Positions 47,945 to 56,727 of a stretch of DNA of 64,000 nt are shown here, in pieces. Position 1 is the first letter of the stretch, and the number at the start of each line of letters is the position of its first letter. A model generated the notes under the pieces. It made no database searches. It was not told the origin of the DNA and was given only the letters and a program-made list of their open reading frames with translations. A program made the position numbers and the translations under genes. The stretch comes from Rickettsia hoogstraalii. GTDB lineage: Bacteria; Pseudomonadota; Alphaproteobacteria; Rickettsiales; Rickettsiaceae. The DNA lies in NCBI RefSeq assembly GCF_000825685.1, contig NZ_CCXM01000001.1, positions 1,077,828-1,141,827 of the forward strand. The letters run 5' to 3'.

Positions 47945-48118
47945 TTACGTTTTATTGTTTTTTTCTTTTTCTTGCCTAATACTTACTTCCATAATAATTT
48001 TTACAAATTCAATTAATCTTCTTGCTGCTTTGTGTAATTCCGGTTCGGATAATTTGCCATCATATTTTTTTCTAATATCATTAACTATAGATTCATATAA
48101 TTTGTTCTGTTTACTCAT
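47945..48118 (-). CDS. Small hypothetical phage protein (57 aa)
   Basis: It reads MSKQNKLYESIVNDIRKKYD, then LSEPELHKAARRLIEFVKII and a Lys/Glu-rich end. AAGGA lies seven bases before the ATG. The start overlaps the original (full) end of the RuvC-like gene at 48111-48118, which shows the two were translationally coupled. Predicted all-helical; function unknown. Confidence 0.7.
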   Translation of the reverse strand: MSKQNKLYESIVNDIRKKYDGKLSEPELHKAARRLIEFVKIIMEVSIRQEKEKNNKT

Positions 48119-48605
48119 AAGTTAGTTCCTTTGCGTATTTCACTAAAACATAATCGAGCAGTGCTAAACTATCGGCTTCGTTATCGTCAATCGGTTAAAA
48201 TCCTTTCTTCTTAACCTCTTCTATAACTTCCTCTTTATTAGCGTTACCTTTGCCGGTTATATGTTTCTTAATAGTGCCGACCGGTATGCCTAAGTAAGGT
48301 ATTTGGTAATGCTCACAAGAAGCTGTTAAAACAGCTAGAAACCCGCCATATTTATGAGCAGCATCTACACCTTTGTGACTTCGCACCGATTCAAAATAAA
48401 TATGGTCAATTCCGTCTTCGGCGTTTTTGATATCTACTAACCACCGTCTGAATCGTACGAATACCATGCCGCCGCCCTCAAACTTGTTAGGTTTAAAATT
48501 AATAGTGCCTGATTTAGTCATTTGCTCTTTATTATGTACAGCCCAGCCGGTAGTAGTGCCGAGATCAAGAGCTAAGATTGTTTTTTGATTTTGTGATTTA
48601 TTCAT
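48111..48605 (-). pseudogene. RuvC-family Holliday junction resolvase, truncated by a nonsense codon
   Basis: It opens ILALDLGTTTGWAV, the RNase H-fold strand with the first catalytic Asp, and continues FESVRSHKGVDAAHKYGG (second acid) and VGTIKKHITGKGNANKEEVIE. The frame stops at TAA 48197-48195 (KKGF*), but the same frame goes on PIDDNEADSLALLDYVLVKY to 48111, and that segment holds the last catalytic acids (DNEAD). The shortened protein would be inactive. The original was 164 aa. It overlaps the Cro-like gene by ATGA. Confidence 0.8.
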
Positions 48606-48865
48606 TTTTCTATCTTTAATAATTGATAAAGCCTTTTTAATAATTGTTTTAATGATTCTTTAGCGGCACTGTCTGAAATGAAATCATAAAAATCATTAGG
48701 AGTAACAAGTCCCGAAGTAGCTAAGTAAATTCTATGCATAATTGCTAATCTAGGAATTGCTTTTTCGTGCAAATATTTATGAATATGCGACTGAGAAACT
48801 CCAATCCTTACAGCCATTTCGCTTGGTGATATTCCTGTTATATCTATATATTCCTCTAATTTCAT
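48602..48865 (-). CDS. Cro/YdaS-like phage HTH regulator
   Basis: About 87 aa. An HTH lies at the N-terminus: LEEYIDITGISPSEMAVRIG, VSQSHIHKYLHEKAIPRL, as in XRE/Cro proteins. I use ATG 48865, with AAAGG seven bases upstream; a TTG at 48883 would add six residues. It starts the leftward operon (HTH-RuvC-small ORFs-recombinase) and faces the early rightward genes across a palindrome-rich region, so it is the likely early repressor or Cro. Confidence 0.8.
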   Translation of the reverse strand: MKLEEYIDITGISPSEMAVRIGVSQSHIHKYLHEKAIPRLAIMHRIYLATSGLVTPNDFYDFISDSAAKESLKQLLKRLYQLLKIEK

Positions 48866-49014
48866 AAATATACCTTTAATCAAGAAATAGGCTACAAAAG
48901 CTAAGGCATATTTGTGTTCCTGCTAGTTTCGATAGAGCTTAATTTTAAATATTCGCATGTATTTGCAACCTAATTTAAAGTTACTTTACATCTAATTTTA
49001 AAGGCTGTGTAAAA

Positions 49015-49033
49015 ATTTAACTTAAAGTTAAAT
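49015..49033. promoter_or_regulatory. Operator-like palindrome 1
   Basis: ATTTAACTTAAAGTTAAAT in the divergent region (48866-49166). It is a near-perfect dyad around TTAAA. Confidence 0.6.
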
Positions 49034-49081
49034 TATGATAACCATAAACCTTGAAAACCTTAAGGATAAAGGTTTTAGAAA

Positions 49082-49099
49082 TTCAACTTAAAGTTAAAT
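49082..49099. promoter_or_regulatory. Operator-like palindrome 2
   Basis: TTCAACTTAAAGTTAAAT, sharing core AACTTAAAGTT with palindrome 1, 66 bases on. It is 68 bases upstream of the first rightward gene. Confidence 0.6.
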
Positions 49100-49166
49100 G
49101 AGGTTGAAAAGGTTTTAAAAATAGGGAATGTTGTAAGTACAAGTTCAATTTAAAAAGGAGAAAATT

Positions 49167-49700
49167 ATGAATTTGGATTTAGTTAATAACGACATTTTAA
49201 ATGTACCGATAGGAAGCCTTGCTAAGTTTGAAACAAAGCAATTATATGAGTATTTGACGGAAGCTAATAAAAGGCTGGATGAAGCTAAGAAATTCAAGGA
49301 CTGGCTGCACTCAGCTATAGCCTTAAAATACGATCCGTTTGTAAAAGCTAAACGTAAAAGAATGGAAAAAGATACGGGTATTATTCATATAGACGAGTCG
49401 AATTTTAAAATAACTAATGATGTACCTAAAAAAGTCGAGTGGCGGCAGGACATACTCGGTAGGTTACTAGCTGATTTAATAGCAAAAGGCGGCAATATGT
49501 CTGACTATGTTGAAATCACTTACCATATACCCGAAGCAAAATATAACTCTTTGTCTGAAAAGGAAAAATATAAAATAAATGCCGCTAGAATAATTAGACT
49601 TGGTAATCCCGTTTATAAGATAACAAAACAAAATAATAGCGAGTTTGAAACGATTACGCTTGATCAATTTATGTTAGAGTTGGAGGGAAGCCATGAATAA
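49167..49700 (+). CDS. Conserved phage early protein (177 aa), function unknown
   Basis: First gene of the rightward operon, with AAAAAGGAG before the ATG. The N-terminal half is helical (FETKQLYEYLTEANKRLDEAKKF). The C-terminal half (KVEWRQDILGRLLADLIAKGG ... YVEITYHIPEAKYNSLSEKEKY) resembles a small protein often coded just before Sak4-type ATPases in siphophages. I do not know its function. Its end overlaps the next start by eight bases. Confidence 0.75.
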   Translation: MNLDLVNNDILNVPIGSLAKFETKQLYEYLTEANKRLDEAKKFKDWLHSAIALKYDPFVKAKRKRMEKDTGIIHIDESNFKITNDVPKKVEWRQDILGRLLADLIAKGGNMSDYVEITYHIPEAKYNSLSEKEKYKINAARIIRLGNPVYKITKQNNSEFETITLDQFMLELEGSHE

Positions 49701-50489
49701 ATTACCTATCATAAGTGCTGATGAGCGATTAGCCGAAAAGCGAGGGATTAAGGGGTGTATCTTCGGCAAATACGGCATCGGTAAGACTAGTCTGCTTTTA
49801 TACATTGCCGTCAGAGAGTACATTGTTTTTTGACCTAGAAGCTGGGGATTTAGCAGTTTCAGGATGGCAAGGTGACAGCATCCGCCCAAGAATTTGGCAG
49901 GAATGTAGAGATTTTGCGGTATATATCGGTGGTGCTAGTCCTGCGGTTAAAGATAACGTCATATACGGCAAAGCTCACTTTGAAGATGTTTGTAAACGTT
50001 TTGGTGATCCCAAGAGTCTAAACAAATACGAAACTATCTTTATTGACTCTATTACCGTTGCTGGTCGTTTGTGTTTGCAGTGGTGTAAGTCGCAACCGCA
50101 AGCTATTAGCGAGCGAACCGGCAAGGAAGATTTAAGAGCTATGTACGGTTTACATGGTCAGGAAATGATTAACTGGTTAACTCACTTAATAGCACACAAG
50201 AGATAAAAATATTTGGTTTGTAGGCATCTTAGAAGAAAAGCTTGACGATACTAACCGCAAGTATTTTGGATTGCAAATTGACGGCAGTAAAACAGCATTA
50301 GAGCTGCCTGCTATTGTCGACCAAGTTATTACCATGACGCAAAAGGAAGATAAAAGGGTTTTTATCAACCATACTAATAACCCTTACGGCTATCCTGCAA
50401 AAGACCGGTTAGGAAAGCTTGAGATGATTGAACCTGCAAACTTAAACAACTTAATGGATAAAATTAAAACTAAAATAATAATTAACTAA
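49693..50489 (+). pseudogene. Sak4-like AAA/RecA-fold ATPase, two frameshifts
   Basis: Frame one (49693-49833): GIKGCIFGKYGIGKTSLLLY, a Walker A. It stops at TGA 49831. Frame two (from about 49805): LPSESTLFFDLEAGDLAVSG, KYETIFIDSITVAGRL (Walker B), to TAA 50204. Frame three: NIWFVGILEEKLDDTNRKYF, IDGSKTALELPAIVDQVI, ending 50489. Joined, they make one AAA_24-like ATPase of the Sak4 single-strand-annealing group. The DUF669-like SSB downstream is the usual Sak4 partner. Confidence 0.82.
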
Positions 50490-50504
50490 AATAGGGATAT
50501 ACAT

Positions 50505-51035
50505 ATGAATTATTACGATTTCAATACAGCTGTTTTACAAGCAAATTATGACTTAATACCAAGAGGCACAATAGCCAAAGTAAATATCCATATTAAACGA
50601 GGTGGTTATAATGATGAATCGCAAGGCTGGCATGGCGGCTACGCTACTAAAAGCAAGAATAGCGGTGCGATTTATTTTGATTGCGAGTTTACCGTTTTAG
50701 AGGGCGAATATTCCAAACGTAAAGTTTGGAGCTTAATCGATCTTTATAGCGATAATAATAACAATAAATGGGGTGAGATGGGTAGAAGCTTTATACGTTC
50801 TATTTTAAACTCTGCACGAGGATTTTCTGATAAAGACAATTCTGACGCTGCACAGGAAGCTCGTAAGATTATAGACTTTAGCGAGCTGGACGGCTTAGAA
50901 TTTATAGCTAAAATTGATATTGAGGTTGATGCTTCAGGCACAGAGCGAAACGTTATAAAGTTTGCTCTAGACCCCAGCCATAAGGATTACACTAAATATA
51001 TGAGCGGTAGCAATGATATTTTAAGCTGGGCTTAA
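50505..51035 (+). CDS. DUF669-like phage ssDNA-binding protein
   Basis: A 176 aa open frame, one of the few early genes still intact. It follows the Sak4-like ATPase, has LIPRGTIAKVNIHIKRGGYN, YFDCEFTVLEGEYSKRKVW, LIDLYSDNNNNKWGEMGRSF and ILNSARGF, and ends HKDYTKYM. That order fits DUF669, the SSB partner of Sak4 systems. Start ATG 50505. Function by family and context. Confidence 0.78.
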   Translation: MNYYDFNTAVLQANYDLIPRGTIAKVNIHIKRGGYNDESQGWHGGYATKSKNSGAIYFDCEFTVLEGEYSKRKVWSLIDLYSDNNNNKWGEMGRSFIRSILNSARGFSDKDNSDAAQEARKIIDFSELDGLEFIAKIDIEVDASGTERNVIKFALDPSHKDYTKYMSGSNDILSWA

Positions 51036-51046
51036 GAGAGACTATT

Positions 51047-51840
51047 ATGACAAAATTAGATTTTAACCATCGTAATAATAATTTGGGTGTAATAACTAAG
51101 CAAATAAACGACCATATCAATATATATTTATGGCAAAAACACCAATTCGAGCCGGCACGTAAATATTTAGGTGCATCACAATTAGGCTTGCCTTGCTCTC
51201 GTGCTTTACAATACGAGTATAAAAACTCTCGCTTTGGTCTTGCAAGTAGTTTCGATGCTAAATCTATACGTATTTTTGCAGCCGGTCATTTATTCGAGGA
51301 GTTACTGATCAGTTGGTTACAAAAAAGCGGATTTGACTTAGTTACACGTGATAAAGACGGTAAACAGCTTGGCTTTAAAGTAGCAGATAGCAGGATTGCA
51401 GGACATATTGACGGAGTAATTACCGCAGCCCCTAAGGAACTTGGTTTAACTTGTCCTTGTCTATGGGAAACTAAAAGTATGAATAATAGAAATTGGAACG
51501 ATATTACTCGCAAAGGTCTAGTTTATCCAAGCCTATATATGCTGCTCAAATTGCTTTGTATCAGGCTTATATGGAGGAAACTATTACGGGTATTTCTAAG
51601 AATCCTTGTTTATTTACGGCAATAAATAAAGATACTTCCGAAATATATGCGGAAGCTATACCGTTTGATGCCGAGCTTGCCCAAAGGATGAGTGATAAGG
51701 CGGTTAATATTATCAAAGCTACCAAGGTTGGGGGGCTGTTACCAAGGCACTACAGCAATCCTGATATTTTTGAGTGTAAAATGTGCGAGTTTAGATCTAA
51801 ATGTTGGAATATACAGGAGGAAGAAGTCTTATATGAGTGA
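51047..51840 (+). pseudogene. Cas4/RecB-like PD-(D/E)XK exonuclease, frameshifted
   Basis: The first frame gives YLGASQLGLPCSRALQYEYK, AGHLFEELLISWL, and the nuclease core AGHIDGVI ... LWETKSMNNRNW (D...ExK). It shifts near 51520; the second frame continues SKPIYAAQIALYQAYMEE and ends in the cysteine cluster ECKMCEFRSKCW. One early Cys (GLPC) and these three would hold an Fe-S cluster, as in Cas4 and AddB-type nucleases. It would process ends for the Sak4/SSB annealing system. One base explains the break. Confidence 0.8.
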
Positions 51841-54054
51841 AATCCTACCTGTAAAAGATGACATTAAAGCCTATTGCTGGGTAGTATTTAGTTATCTTGA
51901 TGGACGCGCTCCCTTGCGTTCATTTGCCGAGAAAGGAGGCGGTAATAACAAGCCGCCGTCCTGCTTTTGGGTTGATGCGGACGATGATATAACTGATAAA
52001 GTTTTTGATTTTGCAGAATTTGCTAATAGAAAAAAGGCAGGTTGTTACGTAATTCCTGGGGTAGTAGAGGAAGTAGGACAAGCAAAGAGTCATGATATAA
52101 AGCAAATGCAGGTATTGCTGATTGATCTTGATAACGGCGATATTGAAAGCAAATTACGTATCTTAGAAAATAGCTTAGGTGAAGCTACGTTAATCGTAGA
52201 ATCAGGCGGAATTACTGAAAGCAAACAAGCTAAGCTGCATGTTTATTGGCAATTAATTAGAGCTGTTAGCGGTGAGAAATTACAGCAGTTACTACAGCTT
52301 AGGCATAAAATAGCTTTAGCGGTTGGCGGCGATGTTAGCTTTAAATCAGCACATCAGCCTATTAGGATTGCAGGTTCGGTTTATCACAAACACGGCACAC
52401 TGAAGCCGGTTAAGATAAGGTCATATAGCCGTATAGCCGTATGGAGTATGAGCTTGGGGAATTAATAGAGAACGCTAAAAAACTACAAATTAACGAAACT
52501 TCAAGTATCGATAATAATTTCTTTGATTTTCAGAATTTAGTATCTGACCGCAAGCCTTTAAATGAAATAATAACTAGCAAAGTATATGAGGGTGGCATTG
52601 GTGAATATACAAGATTTAATTGTTTAAGCAAAGTTATAGGTTACTGGTTAAGAGACGCTACCATGAAGGACTTACTACACATGAGGAAGTAATAGAAGAA
52701 ATATTATAGCTATAATTTTGCGAATGTCGTGCCGCCATGGTCAAAAGATAGATTACAGCAAGAAATAAATAACTTATGGAAACTACATATTAAAAAATAT
52801 GGCAAACCTAAAAAAGTAAATAATCAAGAAATTGATATTTTTGATTTAGGTTATTTCTTAACAGATCAAAGTGAATTGCCGCAAGATATAATAGCTCCTC
52901 GTATACTAACACCAAGAGGCATGCTTGTTTTTGGCGGTTCACCTAAAGTAGGTAAAAGTGATTTTTTATTGTCTTTATTCACTTACTTAGCAGCAGGTGT
53001 AGAGTTTTTATGGTTCAAAACCATAAAGCCTTTAAAGATTTTTTATTTTCAAACCGAGGTAGAATATCATTACTTACGAGAAAGATTACAAAACATTAAA
53101 TTACCAAAAGAACTACTAAGGCAAGCACTACATAATTTATACATAACACCGAGTAATAAAAAAATATCATTAAATGATGAGGGAATAAAAAACTTAGTAG
53201 GAAATGTAAAAAAAGCTTTAAATGGCTTGCCTGACATTATCGCAGTCGATCCTATTCGTAACGTATTTGATGGCGGAAGAGTTGGAGCTACCGAGAACGA
53301 AAACGATGCAATGATATTCTTTTTAAGGGAACGAATAGAGAAATTAAGAGATATGATAAATCCTGAAGCCGGTATTGTTTTAGTCCATCATACTAAGAAA
53401 ATAACAAGGCAGCAGCTAGAAGAAGACCCGTTCCAAGCTTTCAGCGGTGCTAGTAGTTTACGTGGTTATTACACTAGTGGAGCTTTATTATACAAATCAG
53501 AAACTAATGACCATCACCGACATTTGATTTTTGAACTACGTAACGGCAAAGCAATTAGACCTAAAATACTGCAAAAGGAAGATGATGTTTGGAGTGAAGT
53601 AAACATTATAGAGGAGCGTATTGCTCACAAAACAAAAGGCACGTTATATGACCGAGAACGTGAGCGAAGAATCAATGTAATTATAAAATTGTTAGAGGCA
53701 GATAGCATAAAAGGCAAGTTTTATTTGATGAAACAATTTGCTCAAAAGTACCAAAATTACAAAGGCTTAGGCGGTAGAAGAGCAATTTATGATGATTGTT
53801 CAGTAGCTGCTACTCAAGGCATAATTAAGTTTTTTGATAATCCTGAAGAATATGGAATTAATCTTGTCGGTAAAAATGCCTCTTTCGGTTTTATGTGTAG
53901 CGAAAATATGTATATGAACACAATAAAAGTTATAAATGGTGAGACTAATGAAATTACAAAAGATTATATTAAAATATTACCAACCCATTACAAAGAGGAG
54001 TGTGACGGAAGAAAAACAGTGATGATAAATAATGAAAATTGGAATGTAGAATGA
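51833..54054 (+). pseudogene. Phage primase-helicase, broken by at least three frameshifts
   Basis: The N-terminal part (ATG 51833, after AGGAGG) is an archaeo-eukaryotic-type primase: LLIDLDNGDIESKL (DxD), AKLHVYWQL, HQPIRIAGSVYHKHG. At 52425-52440 an 8 bp tandem duplication (ATAGCCGT twice) shifts the frame; removing one copy joins SYSR to MEYELGELIEN. Two more shifts occur between 52675 and 52725 (HEEVIEEIL / SYNFANVVPPW). The C-terminal part (52729-54054) is an AAA_25/RepA-like helicase: GGSPKVGKSDFLLSL, DIIAVDPIRNVF, VLVHHTKK. Together, a replicative primase-helicase. Confidence 0.82.
52425..52440 (+). repeat. 8-bp tandem duplication that breaks the primase
   Basis: ATAGCCGT at 52425-52432 is repeated at 52433-52440. 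Deleting one unit restores the frame. Confidence 0.85.
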
Positions 54055-54057
54055 TAG

Positions 54058-54171
54058 TTCATTGTGCATTTCATTGTGTATTCATTGTGCATCTGCATTA
54101 TGAAACCCTTTAAAAACCTTATACTTATGCGTGTTTTAGAGGTAGCTCATTGTGCATTCTGCATTATGAAA
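54058..54171. repeat. Iteron-like direct repeats, candidate phage replication origin
   Basis: TTCATTGTGCAT at 54058-54069 and 54081-54092, TTCATTGTGTAT at 54070-54081, TCATTGTGCAT at 54147-54157. TCTGCATTATGAAA follows at 54092-54105 and 54158-54171. The pair repeats as a unit directly after the primase-helicase. It occupies part of the 300-base gap 54055-54358. Confidence 0.6.
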
Positions 54172-54262
54172 AAAATGCACTACGGCATTAAGAGCAATCC
54201 TTTATTCTATAAGGCTTTGCAGACAAGTTCATGATGTTGCATTTATCCCCTTTATAAATAAA

Positions 54263-54282
54263 GGGCTTATTGCATTAAGCCC
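54263..54282 (+). terminator. Hairpin after the iterons
   Basis: GGGCTTA (54263-54269), loop TTGCAT, TAAGCCC (54276-54282). The T-rich tail is short, so terminator function is uncertain. Confidence 0.45.
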
Positions 54283-54358
54283 GTACTTATTTAACAGGAT
54301 AATTTTGCGTGGGCGAGGCAAGATGCAAAACGATTAACAAAAAATCAAAGGTACAAAA

Positions 54359-54814
54359 ATGATGGAAATAAATAAACAGGACAAAAGACCTATTGCTAAA
54401 TTTTATCGTTGCTATCTTGAGGATATAAAAAACGGTGTCGGCTTAAACAAATGCCGTGGCATCAATGAAGAGCAGTTTAGAGCGGCTGATCGAATAGCTT
54501 GCAATTACGAGCGTGCTTTTGCAGGTAACGGGACCGGTAGCATCATTAAAGTTGAAAACATCAAGCAAATCAAAAGCAGTTATAACTTAGTAAAGCTTGA
54601 ATCTCAAATTGATGCCCTGCATAACCACAAGCTGGTATTCTCACGGCTAAATAAAAAATCACAAGAGATTATCGAACATTTTTGTTTGAATGAGCTACCT
54701 GTACGACAGTTTGAGCTGAAGCAAATCCCGCAGTGGATTAAGGGTGCAGGTACAGTACGTTTATGAGAAGCATTAGATGATTTAGCAGAGATTTATAAGA
54801 ATTTACCGAGGTAA
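54359..54814 (+). pseudogene. DUF6456-like phage protein with a late nonsense codon
   Basis: From ATG 54359 it reads FYRCYLEDIKNGVGLNKCRG, EEQFRAADRIACNYERAF, and IPQWIKGAGTVRL before TGA 54764-54766. The same frame goes on EALDDLAEIYKNLPR to TAA 54814, and VRxALxxLAxxY is how DUF6456-type proteins end. So the TGA likely replaced CGA. It removes 16 residues and may or may not abolish function. The role is unknown; in related phages such genes lie just before the packaging block. Confidence 0.6.
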
Positions 54815-54826
54815 AAACAAAGGAAA

Positions 54827-54844
54827 CTTAACTTAAAGTTAAAT
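54827..54844. promoter_or_regulatory. Operator-like palindrome 3
   Basis: CTTAACTTAAAGTTAAAT, same core as palindromes 1 and 2, between the replication and packaging blocks. Confidence 0.55.
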
Positions 54845-54890
54845 TTTGTAATTAGAATTGCTTTAAGGTAAAGGGGTTTAAAAATAAGTG

Positions 54891-54908
54891 CTTAACTTTA
54901 AGTTAAAT
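54891..54908. promoter_or_regulatory. Operator-like palindrome 4
   Basis: CTTAACTTTAAGTTAAAT, the reverse-complement orientation of the core. It is 64 bases from palindrome 3, matching the 66-base spacing of 1 and 2. Confidence 0.55.
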
Positions 54909-54981
54909 TCTCTAAAACCCCATTGCTATGCGGTAAACCGGATGATATAATGGTATGTAAGAATGAAATTAGTAGAGCAAT

Positions 54982-55411
54982 ATGTCAGTCACTAGAGAAC
55001 AAATTAGCAATAGCAAATTAGAGCAACTACTACCGCCGATAGCAATTAATGCGAATAAGAATGATATAGCGGTAGCAGAAGTATCAGGCTTTGAAAGTGC
55101 AAACCTTATGATATCGGTTGGCACTTCTGCAGTGGAACTAGACGATACGCATTATATGCAGGTTAAGCTTCAACATTCCAATGATAAGGATATTAACTTC
55201 CAAGACTGTTCAAATGAATCGGTAATAAGCAATACCGGGTTTTGGGAATAATATTTCAGTTAAAGAACAAAATACCGGGATTATGGTGAGCTATATCGGT
55301 TCTAAGAGTTACGTAAAACCCGTGATTACTAAAATAGGTAATCTAGGCAATGGTGTTACAATAGGAATATCTGCATTACTGCATAATCCAAAATATAAAC
55401 CGGTTGAATAA
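54982..55411 (+). pseudogene. Phage protein of unknown role, frameshifted
   Basis: The first frame ends TGFWE at 55251; the next frame goes on NNISVKEQNTGIMVSYIGS and ends ISALLHNPKYKPVE at 55411. Joined it is about 140 aa with blocks ISVGTSAVELDDTHYMQVKL and QHSNDKDINFQDC, a beta-rich pattern seen in capsid-decoration-type proteins of some phages. That role is a guess. It lies upstream of the terminase genes, an unusual place for a virion protein. Confidence 0.55.
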
Positions 55412-55412
55412 A

Positions 55413-55995
55413 ATGAGCTTTGTTATCAATATCAATAGTAATATCAAGCATCTAGAGCATTATATGGACAGCTTAGAAAAGAAGCAATTACCGTTTGGTA
55501 CAAACCTTGCTTTAAACAAAATAGCGTTGCTATCCCAAGAGCGTATTTGCAAAGTCATTCTACGCATATTTAATAACAGCAAAAACTGGTGGGATAGAAG
55601 ACAAAGAACAGGTATTAAAGTAGAGTTTGCTGATAAATATAAACGTAGTTCTGCGGTTTATACTAAAGCCCATTTTGCAAATATTCAAGAGGAAGGCGGC
55701 ACAAAAAGACCTTATTCCGGTAAAATGATAGCCGTACCGACCGCTAACGTACCACGTAAGTCAAGAGGCTCTAATGCTTTACGTAAAGAGGAAAGCAATA
55801 AGAATATCTTTAAGCTCGGTAACTCTATATATAAACGGCTACCGGGTAGCAGGTTGCAGCGTCTATACAGTCTAACACCTAAGGCTAATATTAAAGCACG
55901 CTTCGGCTTTAAAGATATGGTACTCAACACCCTTTAACAAACACTGGGATCGTGTATTCACAGAGAGTTTTAACCATGCACTAGACACGGCTTAA
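55413..55995 (+). pseudogene. HK97 gp10-like or similar virion protein, frameshifted near its end
   Basis: ATG 55413: MSFVININSNIKHLEHYMDS, TNLALNKIALLSQER, FANIQEEGGTKRPY, SKNxGDP-type basic C-terminus (SRLQRLYSLTPKANIKARFG). The frame stops at 55937, but FNKHWDRVFTESFNHALDTA continues in another frame to TAA 55995. In the first 150 residues it resembles neck/tail-completion proteins that contain an HNxxxxxxGT-like EEGGTKRP motif. A function in virion assembly is likely; exact type unclear. Confidence 0.6.
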
Positions 55996-56175
55996 AGCAA
56001 AAGGTACTTCCTGCCTTTTTGGGCGGCGGGTAACGCCCACCCCACACCTCCCCTAGCGATAGAATAATTTTTTGCACTTCACTTCAATTTTAGCACATAA
56101 AATACCTTATAAGCCTGTAAATAAAAGAGTTACAAGGTTTTATCAAAACAACAAAAATAATAAAATATACTAAAA

Positions 56176-56727
56176 ATGAAAAAATATACAGTCGCAGAAC
56201 TTGCTGAATTATTTAATTTAACTGAGCGTAGAATTTATCAATTAACAGAAGAGAAGATTATTCCAAAAGCTTCAAGAAATAGGTATGAGCTTAAAGAAAC
56301 ATTACAAGCCTATATTAAGTATTTACAAGATTTAGCAACAAACCGTAGTTCCAGTAGTGAGCAAAAAGCTTTAAAGATAAGGTTACTAGCAGCTCAGGCA
56401 GAAAAAGCTGAGTTAGAGCTGGAAGTACTAAAAGATAAATATATGGAAGTATCGGAAGTAGAATTTGAGTGGAGCAATTTACTAGTAGCTTTTCGGTCAA
56501 AAATGCTGGCATTACCAACTAAATTAGTCAGGTTACTTGCTGAAGCAGGAGGTAATTTTGCAAAGATTGAGAGGATATTAGAAACAGAGATACATGAGGC
56601 ATTACTAGAACTTAGCAAATATGAGCCGGAAGAATCAAATAACGAAAGCAATAGGCAGCAAATTAGCACCACCACCAAAATTGATGGTATCACAGTGGGC
56701 AGATCGATACCGCAAATTATCGAGTGA
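56176..56727 (+). CDS. Terminase small subunit (Nu1-like)
   Basis: A 183 aa protein that binds the pac/cos site. The N-terminal winged HTH is TVAELAELFNLTERRIYQLT; a central helical coiled coil (about 60-105: KIRLLAAQAEKAELELEVL) would mediate oligomerisation, and the C-terminus is Glu/Ser-rich. It is intact. Its end overlaps the terL start by more than 100 bases in another frame. Confidence 0.82.
   Translation: MKKYTVAELAELFNLTERRIYQLTEEKIIPKASRNRYELKETLQAYIKYLQDLATNRSSSSEQKALKIRLLAAQAEKAELELEVLKDKYMEVSEVEFEWSNLLVAFRSKMLALPTKLVRLLAEAGGNFAKIERILETEIHEALLELSKYEPEESNNESNRQQISTTTKIDGITVGRSIPQIIE

Noticed and set aside
47826..48125. A 99-codon plus-strand ORF in the prophage
   Set aside because: It is antisense to the 57 aa gene, which has a good ribosome-binding site; its composition is that of a shadow.
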